From Paenibacillus lentus (GTDB lineage Bacteria; Bacillota; Bacilli; Paenibacillales; Paenibacillaceae): 64,000 nucleotides of DNA. The stretch is taken from NCBI RefSeq assembly GCF_003931855.1, contig NZ_CP034248.1:4216001-4280000 (forward strand), written 5' to 3'. The position numbers and the translations under genes were made by a program. A model generated the notes under the pieces. It saw nothing but the letters and a program-made list of their open reading frames with translations. It made no database searches and was not told the DNA's origin. Positions 52,935 through 61,475 of the stretch are shown piece after piece (position 1 is the stretch's first letter; every line of letters starts with the position of its first letter).

Positions 52935-53549
52935 TTATACATTGCCCATCTTTTTACGGAACCAAGCTGCCGCTGCGTTCACCTCACTGCTTGTCAACTG
53001 ATGCCCGAAGTTCTCCCAGTGCACGGTAACGTCGGCACCCGCTCCGCTTAGCAGCTTCTCAAGCTCCTCCGTCTCGCTGGATGGACAAATCGGATCATTG
53101 CTTCCCGCGCCAATAAAGACAGGTACATCTGCAAGATTCGGAAGCTGTATCCCCCGCAGAGGAACCATTGGATGATGGAGAATCGCTCCTTTGAAGGCAT
53201 GTTCATAATGGAAAAGAAGGCTGCCAGCAATGTTTGCTCCATTCGAGTAGCCAATCGCCAGCAGATTCCCCCGGTCGAATTCATAGTCCTTGGCCGACTG
53301 ATCCAGGAAATCATTTAGCTCCTTCGTACGGAATACTAAATCCTCCTCATCGAATACGCCCTCCGCAAGCCGTCTGAAGAACCGAGGCATGCCGTTCTCC
53401 AGTACATTCCCTCTCACCGAAAGAACCGATGAATTCGGAGAAACCAGCTTGGCGAGCGGGAGCAAATCCCGCTCTGTTCCGCCAGTGCCATGGAATAGTA
53501 CAAGTGTAGGCGCCTTCGTGTCGATCCCTTTTTCATAAATATGTCTCAT
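52935..53549 (-). CDS. mhqD: MhqD-type carboxylesterase
   Basis: Alpha/beta hydrolase of 204 residues with FHGTGGTERDL (oxyanion loop), nucleophile Ser in AIGYSNGAN, Asp in GSNDPICP and His in ENFGHQL. MhqD in B. subtilis belongs to the MhqR regulon induced by methylhydroquinone and catechol. Its ATG overlaps the stop of mhqO by four bases. Confidence 0.87.
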   Translation of the reverse strand: MRHIYEKGIDTKAPTLVLFHGTGGTERDLLPLAKLVSPNSSVLSVRGNVLENGMPRFFRRLAEGVFDEEDLVFRTKELNDFLDQSAKDYEFDRGNLLAIGYSNGANIAGSLLFHYEHAFKGAILHHPMVPLRGIQLPNLADVPVFIGAGSNDPICPSSETEELEKLLSGAGADVTVHWENFGHQLTSSEVNAAAAWFRKKMGNV

Positions 53550-54499
53550 GACTTCATTCCCTCCTCTAGCTCCCTAACTTCGATTGGGTCAAGATTGGCT
53601 TCGATCTGCGAACGCACCGGTTCAAACCAGGATGGAAGCATCAGCTTCTCACCCAACATTTCGGCTTCCTCGTCCCGTGCAAATCCTGGCGGATCGGTAG
53701 CAATCTCAAATAATATCCCGCCTGCTTCCCGGAAGTATATAGCATTGAAGTACTGGCGGTCAATAATTTGTGTCGGGCTAAATCCGCTTTGCCCAACCCT
53801 TTGCTGCCATTGCTCATGCTCATCGAAATCCTTCGCGCGCCAAGCGATATGATGAACAGTGCCTGCACCGCCAATGCCCCATTCCATGTCCTTCAGCGGT
53901 ACATCGATGATGTTGCCAATCTCCCCCAAGGCTTGGAATCGGGCGTAGAACTCGTCCTCAGCTACTTTGCTTAATCCGAGAACCTCCTCCAGGACTCGCA
54001 TCGTTTGCTTGGCATCCACACTGTACAAAACGGCGCCGCCAAATCCCTTAATCGCTTTCTCCACAGGAACTCCCCCGAACGACCAGGTGCTGTTCGCTCC
54101 CGCTTCCCGCTCTACAAGCTCAATCTGCAAACCTTCATTGTCCCGGAAATGAAGAAGTTCTTCACCGAAGCGCGAGGTTTTCGTTAAAGAAATACCGAAT
54201 GCTTTCAACCGCTCCTCCCAAAAGCCAAGCGCCCCAGGTGGTACAACATATGTGGTGATCCCTACCTGACCTCCGCCAATCTTACCTCGCCGGGAACCCG
54301 TAAAAGGAAAGAAGGTAATGATCGTTCCCGGACTTCCGTTCTCATCACCGAAGTACAGATGGTACACTTCAGGTGCGTCAAAGTTGATCGTTCTCTTTAC
54401 TAGCCGCAGTCCTAGAATGCCGGCATAGAAATCGACGTTCTCCTGCGGACTCCCTGCAAATGCTGTGATATGATGAATACCTGCTGTTTGAAGTTTCAT
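53546..54499 (-). CDS. mhqO: MhqO-type ring-cleaving dioxygenase
   Basis: A 317-residue vicinal-oxygen-chelate protein with two modules, used to degrade hydroquinone or catechol adducts. N-terminal GIHHITAFAGSPQENVDFY, metal-binding His in GTVHHIAWRAKD and Glu in GGILFEIATDPPGF are visible. It lies between mhqN and mhqD in one transcript. Confidence 0.9.
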   Translation of the reverse strand: MKLQTAGIHHITAFAGSPQENVDFYAGILGLRLVKRTINFDAPEVYHLYFGDENGSPGTIITFFPFTGSRRGKIGGGQVGITTYVVPPGALGFWEERLKAFGISLTKTSRFGEELLHFRDNEGLQIELVEREAGANSTWSFGGVPVEKAIKGFGGAVLYSVDAKQTMRVLEEVLGLSKVAEDEFYARFQALGEIGNIIDVPLKDMEWGIGGAGTVHHIAWRAKDFDEHEQWQQRVGQSGFSPTQIIDRQYFNAIYFREAGGILFEIATDPPGFARDEEAEMLGEKLMLPSWFEPVRSQIEANLDPIEVRELEEGMKS

Positions 54500-54523
54500 A
54501 GCTATACACCCCTATTTTTATAA

Positions 54524-55150
54524 TTAAAAACCGTTATAAGTAACAAACTCGCCAACTGGCTTGCGATAACCGCGCAGCCGCTGCCTCGATGCATCTTCTT
54601 TACCCAATGCAATCAACATGACTGGCACATACTGTTCCGGAATGTTCAGCTCCTTGCGCATTTGCTCTGGGTCAAACCCAATCATCGGACAAGTATCCCA
54701 GCCTTTATCCTGGGCAATCAACATGAATAGCATCGCCGATAAACTCGCATTGCGAATGGCTTCATCCCGCTTGAAGGAATCGCCCCGTTCCCTATAGAAC
54801 TGGGTTACCGACTCCACCGTCATATCGAGCTCTTGCTTGTTTATAATCCCCAAATTAAGCATTCCCTCGTTCATCTCTCTCACATTCTCGTAAGCATTTA
54901 AATCTCCCAGTACGAGAATGGCTGCCGAAGCGGTCTTGATCTTGAACTGTTTATTCGCAGCCTCGTAAACTCGGTTCTTCTTCTCCGGGTCATTTACCAC
55001 GATGTAATGGGCATGCTGCAAATTAAAAGCAGAAGGCGCATACTTTACGAGACTGAACATTTCCTCCAGCTCTTGCTCGGAAATCTTCACCTCTGGATGA
55101 AACTTCGTCGCCGACCTTCTTTCTTTCAACACGTGTGTAAGCTCGCTCAT
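54524..55150 (-). CDS. mhqN: MhqN-type nitroreductase
   Basis: FMN-dependent NAD(P)H oxidoreductase of 208 residues, which detoxifies quinones. Blocks ERRSATKFHPE, VKYAPSAFNLQHAHYIVV and WDTCPMIGFDPEQM match the YodC/MhqN group. GGAGGATTATATC precedes ATG 55150, so the longer frame to 55192 is not used. First intact gene of the mhq operon, downstream of an MhqR box. Confidence 0.9.
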   Translation of the reverse strand: MSELTHVLKERRSATKFHPEVKISEQELEEMFSLVKYAPSAFNLQHAHYIVVNDPEKKNRVYEAANKQFKIKTASAAILVLGDLNAYENVREMNEGMLNLGIINKQELDMTVESVTQFYRERGDSFKRDEAIRNASLSAMLFMLIAQDKGWDTCPMIGFDPEQMRKELNIPEQYVPVMLIALGKEDASRQRLRGYRKPVGEFVTYNGF

Positions 55151-55191
55151 GATATAATCCTCCATCGATTTAATGTGTGATGTTCTATCCA

Positions 55192-55410
55192 TTACAACAG
55201 AGCATCTACTGAATAAGCACCTGCGCCCGTCAATGCGATAACGATCACGACAACGACAGAACCCGTGAATGTATTCATATGGCTTCCAAGCATAGCCAGC
55301 GCAATCAGTAAGGCTGCTAGCGGGAGCACTATTACTTTGAACCTAATTATCTTTACTTCAAGATATTTATGAATAAAGGAGGGAGGAAGCAGCCTAATAA
55401 CTAGCATCAC
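55192..55410 (-). pseudogene. DoxX-family C-terminal remnant (mhqP position)
   Basis: A 72-codon frame whose second half, LPLAALLIALAMLGSHMN then VIALTGAGAYSVDALL, resembles the end of DoxX membrane proteins (typical L-T-G-P-G-x-Y-S-L-D). B. subtilis mhqP is a DoxX gene in the same cluster. Most of the N-terminus is missing, the start (GTG at 55410) has no ribosome binding site, and an operator-like palindrome sits inside the frame, so this is probably a decayed gene. Confidence 0.5.
55348..55365 (-). promoter_or_regulatory. MhqR box upstream of mhqN
   Basis: TATCTTTACTTCAAGATA, an interrupted palindrome with perfect TATCTT/AAGATA arms. It matches the box in front of mhqR and the B. subtilis MhqR operator type (TATCTCGAATTCGAGATA). 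It lies ~200 bp before mhqN. Confidence 0.7.
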
Positions 55411-55454
55411 AATTTATCGCTATGCCAGTTTATCCCACCTTACCCTTACGCTTG

Positions 55455-55895
55455 CTAGGACACTTCCGCCCCTTTGCCAAGACGCTTTAGCAGTTCAATC
55501 GCCTGTAGCTTCTCTTCGTAGCTAAGACTGCTCAACCTCGAATGTACGAACTCAGAATGATCGGGAAAAATTTGCTCGAACATTTCGGTTCCATCCGTAG
55601 TAATTTCGGCGTGAATCACTCGCCGGTCTTCTTCGCAAGGCACCCTCCGAATGAGTCCCTTTTGCACCAGCTTGTCAATATTGTAGGTCACGCTTCCACT
55701 AGTAATCAGAATTTTATCCCCAATTTGTTGCAATGGAATTCGCCCTTTGTTATACAGTACCTCCAGGATCGTAAACTCCGAAGGGGATAAGCCGTGCCGC
55801 TTCATGTCTTTGATCGCTTGATCCATAATCGTTTTGTAAGCTTTAGAGAGTACAACGAACAGCTTCAATGAAGCTGTATGTTCTTGATCCGGCAT
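55455..55895 (-). CDS. mhqR: MhqR-type MarR regulator
   Basis: A 146-residue MarR-family repressor, with winged-helix blocks LSPSEFTILEVLYNKG, ILITSGSVTYNIDKLVQKG (recognition helix) and RRVPCEEDRRVIHAEIT. It matches MhqR, which senses quinones and represses mhq genes. An operator-like palindrome lies 30 bp upstream of its start, so it is probably autoregulated. GGGGTGA precedes the ATG. Confidence 0.88.
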   Translation of the reverse strand: MPDQEHTASLKLFVVLSKAYKTIMDQAIKDMKRHGLSPSEFTILEVLYNKGRIPLQQIGDKILITSGSVTYNIDKLVQKGLIRRVPCEEDRRVIHAEITTDGTEMFEQIFPDHSEFVHSRLSSLSYEEKLQAIELLKRLGKGAEVS

Positions 55896-55924
55896 TCAAT
55901 CACCCCATTTATCTTGCGTTCAAA

Positions 55925-55942
55925 TATCTTGAATTAAAGATA
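55925..55942 (-). promoter_or_regulatory. MhqR box upstream of mhqR
   Basis: TATCTTGAATTAAAGATA, 18 bp, palindromic except for one position, 30 bp before the mhqR ATG. Same arms as the box at 55348-55365. Confidence 0.75.
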
Positions 55943-56125
55943 AATGATTTCGCATCGATTGTCAAATCCATTTTGCAATCGAGTTTTTTCTTAGTATAGC
56001 GAAAAAAATTGAAAAGATCCTAAGCGCAAAAAAGGATTTAAGGGTATTTGGGTAGAATGTGATTTTGATAGCGTTGTCAAGTGACTGACGATCTTTCATA
56101 TACCCGAAGGGAGATTTTAAAGAGA

Positions 56126-56782
56126 ATGCTGTTGGAAAAAGGGCAAAAATTACTGTTCATTGGGGATTCTATAACGGATTGCGAACGTCAAAGACCGGAT
56201 GGAGAAGGATTATTTTTCGCTTTAGGCAAAGGATATGTTGCCTTGGTTGATGCTTTGCTGCAAGCTGTTTACCCGGAGCTGGGAATTCGTGTTGTCAACA
56301 AAGGGAACAGCGGCAACACCGTGCGCGATCTGTATAAGAGATGGCAAGAAGACGTATTGGATCAGAAGCCAGACTGGTTATCCATCATGATCGGAATTAA
56401 CGATGTATGGCGGCAATATGATACGCCGTTTATTCCCGAATGGCATGTCTATGCCGAGGAATATGAAGAGACTTTGCGCAACCTAGTAAACCAAACAAAA
56501 CCGCATTTGAAAGGGCTTATATTGATGACTCCGTTTTATTTAGAGCCCAATCCGGAGGATAAAATGCGCAAGACGATGGATGAATACGGAGCGATCGTAA
56601 AGAAGGTCGCTGCGGATACCGGAGCGGTATTCATCGATACCCAAGCAGCGTTTAACGTAGTGCTTCAGGAGTTGTACCCGGCAACGCTGGCCTGGGATCG
56701 GGTGCACCCTACCTATGCAGGGCATATGGTACTAGCCCGAGCGTTCTTGAAGGAAATCGGGTTTGAGTGGGGCCGGGCTTGA
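56126..56782 (+). CDS. SGNH/GDSL-type esterase
   Basis: A 218-residue hydrolase. Block I LLFIGDSITDCERQRP has the nucleophile Ser, NKGNSGNTVRDL the oxyanion Gly, IMIGINDVWRQ the Asn, and DRVHPTYAGH the Asp/His pair. This is the carbohydrate or rhamnogalacturonan acetylesterase-like branch, likely deacetylating plant polysaccharide fragments, in keeping with the xylanase nearby. No signal peptide, so intracellular. Start 56126 fits the family; the GTG at 56081 is possible. Confidence 0.88.
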   Translation: MLLEKGQKLLFIGDSITDCERQRPDGEGLFFALGKGYVALVDALLQAVYPELGIRVVNKGNSGNTVRDLYKRWQEDVLDQKPDWLSIMIGINDVWRQYDTPFIPEWHVYAEEYEETLRNLVNQTKPHLKGLILMTPFYLEPNPEDKMRKTMDEYGAIVKKVAADTGAVFIDTQAAFNVVLQELYPATLAWDRVHPTYAGHMVLARAFLKEIGFEWGRA

Positions 56783-56892
56783 GAATATATCCATAATCAT
56801 TTTATTTATACAAAATCAGTTTACCAGTTGCTTTATCACACAACTTTTTTACAAACGCCTTGTGTAAATAAAAAAACATTCAACTATCGAAT

Positions 56893-56924
56893 ATGACCCC
56901 TGATAAAAAAATATCAAGGGTCAT
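56893..56924. terminator. Hairpin between convergent genes
   Basis: ATGACCCCTGATA pairs with TATCAAGGGTCAT (one mismatch) around a short A-rich loop, then TTTCGTT. It could end the SGNH gene (+) and the beta-lactamase-family gene (-). Confidence 0.6.
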
Positions 56925-56985
56925 TTCGTTAAAACGCTATAGGTCTTACTTTATGTTCTACAAGATAAGGTTATCTCTGAATACA

Positions 56986-58023
56986 TTACTTCGTTTGCAT
57001 TAGCTTTAGAATTTCATCTCCCATACTCTCCAGCGTATCATCCCAAAGCTTCGGGCGGTAATTAGAGAGAATTACTACGCCAAGCTGCTTTTTCGGAATA
57101 AACCCCATGAAGCTTGAATAACCGTGCGTGCTGCCATTATGCCATACACATCCAGTACGATGATCGATAATCCAGCCCAGCCCGACGCCCACATCCTTAC
57201 TTAGGCTATGATACTGCTTATACGTGTAATGTAACGCTTCATCTATTAGAGATTCGGATTGCTGCATATTCATGTGTGACGCTAAAAACCAAAGCAAATC
57301 AGATACGGTAGAACGCAGTGCCCCTGCTCCAGCAAAATCCTTCATCACCAGTTCAGGTTGCTGAATATCTTTACCTGCATATCCAGGTATTAACCGTCCT
57401 CTCTGCTCCGAAGATAAAGAGATTGTCGTGTCCTTCATACCAAGCGGTTGGCAAATATGCTCGATCAGTGCCTCCTCTAGGTCTGTTCCCATCACCTTGG
57501 CGATAATCCGACCGAGCATTCCCATTCCTTCGTTCGAATATCGGAATTTTTTGCCGACACGTTTTGAAGAAATTTTCTGTATATAGGCTAAAGTTTCCTT
57601 TACGTCAAAGATGCAATAAGGATCACGAGAGATTCTCTTATCAAAGCGGTTTTGGAGGGCTTTTATGAAGGAAACAGACGGCAATCCAGAAGTGTGTGAA
57701 GCAAGGTGTCGAAGTGTAATTGGATGTGCATTCGACAAGGAGTCTTCGTATAAGCCAATCGAATCCTCCAAGCGAACGACATTTCTTTTAATTAGGAGCG
57801 ACAACAATGATGTAGTGAATACTTTGGTCAAAGATCCGATTTCATAAATGATGTTCCCATAGGAAGATGTACCAAATGGAGTTATATTACCGTAGCCGAA
57901 TGTCCTCATCATCGATTGCGAGACGATGCCAATGGACAAGACAGCATGCTTATATTTGCTCGTATAAGGCATGGCCATTTGCTGAAGAGATTCGTCTAAA
58001 CATCCGTACAATTGTAAACTCAT
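56986..58023 (-). CDS. Beta-lactamase-family serine hydrolase
   Basis: A 345-residue class C/penicillin-binding-protein fold enzyme. SxxK is in EIGSLTKVFT, YxN in FRYSNEGMG and the third motif HxG in WHNGSTHGYSSF. No signal peptide is visible, so a real antibiotic-hydrolysing role is doubtful; esterase or peptidase activity is as likely. AAAGGAG lies 11 bases before ATG 58023. A MarR-type repressor gene is just upstream, with a shared sequence motif. Confidence 0.83.
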   Translation of the reverse strand: MSLQLYGCLDESLQQMAMPYTSKYKHAVLSIGIVSQSMMRTFGYGNITPFGTSSYGNIIYEIGSLTKVFTTSLLSLLIKRNVVRLEDSIGLYEDSLSNAHPITLRHLASHTSGLPSVSFIKALQNRFDKRISRDPYCIFDVKETLAYIQKISSKRVGKKFRYSNEGMGMLGRIIAKVMGTDLEEALIEHICQPLGMKDTTISLSSEQRGRLIPGYAGKDIQQPELVMKDFAGAGALRSTVSDLLWFLASHMNMQQSESLIDEALHYTYKQYHSLSKDVGVGLGWIIDHRTGCVWHNGSTHGYSSFMGFIPKKQLGVVILSNYRPKLWDDTLESMGDEILKLMQTK

Positions 58024-58086
58024 CGAGAGCACAGCTCCTTTATTCAAAAATTCAAGACGATTATCAACCAACAATTAATTATAATA

Positions 58087-58106
58087 AATATTTAATCAAA
58101 CTTAAC
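58087..58106 (-). promoter_or_regulatory. Candidate MarR site before the beta-lactamase gene
   Basis: Minus strand GTTAAGTTTGATTAAATATT. It shares TTAAGTTyGATTAA and the following TATT with a plus-strand site at 58612-58630 upstream of the MarR gene. Confidence 0.45.
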
Positions 58107-58144
58107 TATTAGCCAAAAAAACGTTCTATCTCTCTAGGGAATAT

Positions 58145-58594
58145 TTACAAGTTATTCTGTTCTTTCTCTATAATTTTCCTGAATTTTCTCATAATGTCCC
58201 TTAATGTCTTTAAATCAGCCATATCAAGTTTGGAATAGAAACGGTTTATAATCGATTTCTCGATCTCCTCATTGCGATCCATATAACTTACGCCTTTGAT
58301 ATCCAGTTCAACAAAAATTTCCCGCCGATTGTCGGGATTAATGGAACGTTTAATATAACCTCCCTTCTCCAGCTTATTTAATGTCTGACTGACGGCGCTT
58401 GGCGTAATGTTCATCATCTTTGATAATTCACCTGTGAGAAGGCGTCCATGCTTATGAATGTGACCCAGCATAATGATTTGGCTGTTCGTAATGCTCTCAT
58501 CCAACAAGCCTGCATATTCTTTAGCCAACATCGTATTACATGCATAATCGATTTCATTGATTTCTCGTACGAAAGAAAGAAGTTCTTCATTCAT
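58145..58594 (-). CDS. MarR-family transcriptional regulator
   Basis: A 149-residue winged-helix regulator: SQIIMLGHIHKHGRLLTGEL, MNITPSAVSQTLNKLEKGGY (recognition helix) and RSINPDNRREIFVELD (wing). It differs from MhqR at 55.5 kb. The likely targets are itself and the beta-lactamase-family gene ~70 bp downstream. Only a weak ribosome binding site (GGATG) precedes the ATG. Confidence 0.87.
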   Translation of the reverse strand: MNEELLSFVREINEIDYACNTMLAKEYAGLLDESITNSQIIMLGHIHKHGRLLTGELSKMMNITPSAVSQTLNKLEKGGYIKRSINPDNRREIFVELDIKGVSYMDRNEEIEKSIINRFYSKLDMADLKTLRDIMRKFRKIIEKEQNNL

Positions 58595-58611
58595 TTTACC
58601 ACATCCAATAT

Positions 58612-58630
58612 TTAAGTTCGATTAACTATT
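58612..58630. promoter_or_regulatory. Candidate MarR operator
   Basis: TTAAGTTCGATTAACTATT upstream of the MarR start codon; its core AGTT-CGATT-AACT is a palindrome. Matches the motif at 58087-58106. Confidence 0.5.
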
Positions 58631-58673
58631 TATCAACATTAATATACTTCATTACCAGCCACTCTGTCAATTC

Positions 58674-58700
58674 AAAAAAAACGGCTGCATTATGCAGCCG
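58674..58700 (-). terminator. Terminator of the tyrosine phosphatase gene
   Basis: Minus strand CGGCTGCA-taa-TGCAGCCG followed by eight T. Sixty-eight bases after the phosphatase stop. Confidence 0.87.
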
Positions 58701-58767
58701 CCTCCTTCTTTCTTCACCATATGGATCTTCCCGTTCAACGCACCGCAGCATGTTGCGATGCTGGATA

Positions 58768-59241
58768 TCAATTCAAGCCCTGCTCCTCTCGAATGACTTG
58801 CAGCAGACGCTGGCAACCTTCCTCGACCATTTCATATACTTCCTGAAAATTTCCGGTATAGTAAGGATCCGGGACATTTCCTCCGGCATGCTTCGGCACG
58901 AAATCAAGCATCTTCTTCACTTCAACCTTGCGGTCTTCCGGGAACCACTGCGCCAAATCCTTGACGTTCATATCGTCCATGGCAATGATGTATTGGAAGT
59001 CATGAAAATCATTTTTGCTAACCTGTCTCGCGAACATTCCCGCATCATCGATGCCGTATTGCTTTAAAATTTTGCGAGTCCCTTCATGCGGCGGCTTGCC
59101 GATATGCCAATCCCCCGTTCCCGCGGAATCAACTGTGATCCGATCCGTTAATCCGGCCTCTTTCACCTGGCTGCGAAATACAGCTTCCGCCATCGGAGAT
59201 CTGCAAATATTACCCAGACATACAAATAACACTTTAACCAT
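58768..59241 (-). CDS. Low-molecular-weight protein-tyrosine phosphatase
   Basis: A 157-residue phosphatase with the C-x5-R-S catalytic loop VCLGNICRSPMAEAVF at the N-terminus and the general-acid Asp in VPDPYYTG. Similar to B. subtilis YfkJ. The frame starts at 59250, but that ATG is too close to AGGAGG; the ATG at 59241 gives the family N-terminus MVKVLFVCLGN. The neighbour upstream is an APH-type kinase. Confidence 0.92.
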   Translation of the reverse strand: MVKVLFVCLGNICRSPMAEAVFRSQVKEAGLTDRITVDSAGTGDWHIGKPPHEGTRKILKQYGIDDAGMFARQVSKNDFHDFQYIIAMDDMNVKDLAQWFPEDRKVEVKKMLDFVPKHAGGNVPDPYYTGNFQEVYEMVEEGCQRLLQVIREEQGLN

Positions 59242-59347
59242 AGAATACATTTCCTCCTCACTCGTACCATGCTGTCTCTATTTATTGAATCATCCGCAAA
59301 ATGCGCTTCTGTTAACTTTACTAATAAACGGGTACTTTTTCAATGTC

Positions 59348-60244
59348 TTAGCTTGGCAAATACCAGCTTGGAACCGAGATTTCAAAACCGTTATACCAAT
59401 CCAGCACTTGCTCTACCTGTTCCAGCATATAATTCACTTGTGATTCGCCATAGGGAATCGACCAGGGAACAGATGCGATTTGATTACACGCTATATATAA
59501 TGCCATTAACTTGAAAAACGATTCTGGCACCTCACCATGAAAATATCCATGAATCCGCCCTGAGGCGAATTCTGCGCTCTCATTAGCACACCAGGTAATA
59601 CGATTAAATTCCTCCCAAGGATCTCCATCATCTAAGCGATTAAAATCAATGATGCCCAGCTCCCCGGAGCTTGAAACGACCATATTACCGACATGATAAT
59701 CCCCATGCTGAAAGGTCATCGGCCTGCTCTCCAATAAAAATCGATGGGTTTCAATATAGTTTAGAACTTGCTCCGCTCCCTTAAAATGAATCCCGCATGT
59801 GCTGTAATTGGCAATATATCTATCGATTTTAAGATTATAGCGCTCGGCCCAGGATGAAGAGCGATTTAGTACCGGAATTTCATGCATAGCTTTTAATATC
59901 TCTCCAGACTTCAAGCCAAGCCGATATTGTTCTGAGCAGGAGAGTTTAGGAATAGCTTCTTTAGCATCCTGGCCTTCAACCCAAGTATACAGGGAGTAAA
60001 CGGACTTGCCTTCATCACAAATTCCAAAGTCCACGGGACGAGGTATACGGATATCTGTATCTTTTAGGCGCTCAACAGATTCAAACTCCAGTTTCTTCCG
60101 ATCATGCTGCATTATGTCCGCCAATCTAAGCAGCATTTCTCTATCATCGTTGGTCTGAATATAATATTTCTTATCACTCGACCATCCTGCATAAATCTGC
60201 TTTATGTTTGTCCAAGTCCTTGCATCTGGTATTTCCTTGTACAT
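59348..60244 (-). CDS. Aminoglycoside phosphotransferase-fold kinase
   Basis: A 298-residue small-molecule kinase of the APH/choline kinase fold. Catalytic loop FQHGDYHVGNMVV and metal-binding IDFNRLDDGDPWEEF are intact. Its N-terminal lobe has LLRLADI and QYRLGLKSGEILKAMHEI. Similar genes are found across Bacilli without proven resistance, so the substrate is unknown. AGAGGTGA precedes ATG 60244. Confidence 0.87.
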   Translation of the reverse strand: MYKEIPDARTWTNIKQIYAGWSSDKKYYIQTNDDREMLLRLADIMQHDRKKLEFESVERLKDTDIRIPRPVDFGICDEGKSVYSLYTWVEGQDAKEAIPKLSCSEQYRLGLKSGEILKAMHEIPVLNRSSSWAERYNLKIDRYIANYSTCGIHFKGAEQVLNYIETHRFLLESRPMTFQHGDYHVGNMVVSSSGELGIIDFNRLDDGDPWEEFNRITWCANESAEFASGRIHGYFHGEVPESFFKLMALYIACNQIASVPWSIPYGESQVNYMLEQVEQVLDWYNGFEISVPSWYLPS

Positions 60245-60344
60245 AAAGTTCACCTCTTCACTAAACTGCTATAGCTCCCGTTCAAAACCGGACAAGCTCC
60301 CCATTATTTGATTTGTAACGACAAAGCAACTTCAGGACTATAAG

Positions 60345-60401
60345 TACGAAAAAAGGCAAGGCCCAAAACATGTAGACTACATGTCCTGGGTTTTGCCTTT
60401 T
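60345..60401 (-). terminator. Terminator of the ABC exporter operon
   Basis: A long hairpin: AAAGGCAA/TTGCCTTT at the base, CCCA/TGGG, and inner ACATGTAG/CTACATGT. On the minus strand it is followed by six T. It lies ~80 bp after the ATPase stop. Confidence 0.85.
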
Positions 60402-60480
60402 CAGTAACAATTCCAAAGTCAGAATAACACCACTTCCGTATTTTGGCAAGTGGAAAAGTATGCGCTTTCTTTAGATTGAT

Positions 60481-61464
60481 TTAGATGCTTCCCACGGTAT
60501 ATAAATTTTCAACAGCTTCCTCCATATCAGGTTCCTTAATTTTGATATCTTCAATTTCACCTATTTCCGACATCATAGCGAGGCATTCTGTAACACTGAT
60601 TTCTTCTTTTTTGAAGAGAACAGTGATCCTATTTTCTTGCGAATCCAACACCTTTAACCTTGGATCAGTAATGTCGTTATATTTAACTTTAAAATTAACG
60701 GTAAGTTGATGGCCCACACTATAAGTATGTTTAAAGAGATCTAGCGAACCGTCAAAAATCTTCTCGCCCTTCTCAATCGTAATCACACGATGGCAAATTT
60801 GATCGATATCATCCATATCATGGGTAGTCAAAATGACCGTCGTGTTTTTCTCTTGATTCAGCTGCCTGATGAATTTTCTAATCTTCTGCTTTACGAGAAT
60901 ATCAAGCCCTATAGTAGGCTCATCCAGATAAAGGATTTTAGGATCATGCAGCAAAGAGACCACTAGCTCCGCCCTCATTCTTTGACCCAGACTTAACTGC
61001 CTGACTGGAGTTCTTAAGAATGGCTGCATCTCCAACAGCTCAACAAAAAAGTCTACATTTCGCTTGAATTCCGCGGCATCGATTTTGTATATCTTCTTAT
61101 ACAAATCAAAAGTTTCCTCCATCGGAAGATTCCAATACAGCTGCGTACGTTGACCAAATACAACCCCTATTTTCCTTGCGTTGACCTTTCTGTTCTTGTA
61201 AGGCACCAAATCATCTACGACAACGCTGCCGCTCGTCGGAACAAGAATCCCAGATAGCATTTTGATCGTGGTAGATTTCCCCGCCCCATTGGAGCCGATA
61301 TAGCCGACGACTTCACCTTCATCAATTTCGAAGGACAAATCTTTGACGGCGTGTTTTATGCTGTAATCCCTTTTAAACAAGGCCCTTAAGGAAGAGGCGA
61401 CCCCTTTCTGCCTCCTGTTGATCCTAAACTCTTTGTTTACATCAGCGACCTGTATTAAAGACAT
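60481..61464 (-). CDS. ABC exporter ATP-binding subunit
   Basis: A 327-residue ATPase. Walker A GSNGAGKST, Q-loop VFGQRTQLYWNL, signature LSLGQRMR, Walker B LYLDEPT and the H-loop THDMDD are present. A ~90-residue C-terminal regulatory extension follows. It energises the two DUF990-type permeases encoded immediately upstream in the same transcript (11-bp gap). Confidence 0.92.
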   Translation of the reverse strand: MSLIQVADVNKEFRINRRQKGVASSLRALFKRDYSIKHAVKDLSFEIDEGEVVGYIGSNGAGKSTTIKMLSGILVPTSGSVVVDDLVPYKNRKVNARKIGVVFGQRTQLYWNLPMEETFDLYKKIYKIDAAEFKRNVDFFVELLEMQPFLRTPVRQLSLGQRMRAELVVSLLHDPKILYLDEPTIGLDILVKQKIRKFIRQLNQEKNTTVILTTHDMDDIDQICHRVITIEKGEKIFDGSLDLFKHTYSVGHQLTVNFKVKYNDITDPRLKVLDSQENRITVLFKKEEISVTECLAMMSEIGEIEDIKIKEPDMEEAVENLYTVGSI

Positions 61465-61475
61465 ATGAATCCCCC

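Noticed and set aside
59348..60244. Aminoglycoside resistance gene
   Set aside because: The APH fold is used by many kinases, and no mobile element or resistance context is present; the substrate cannot be stated.
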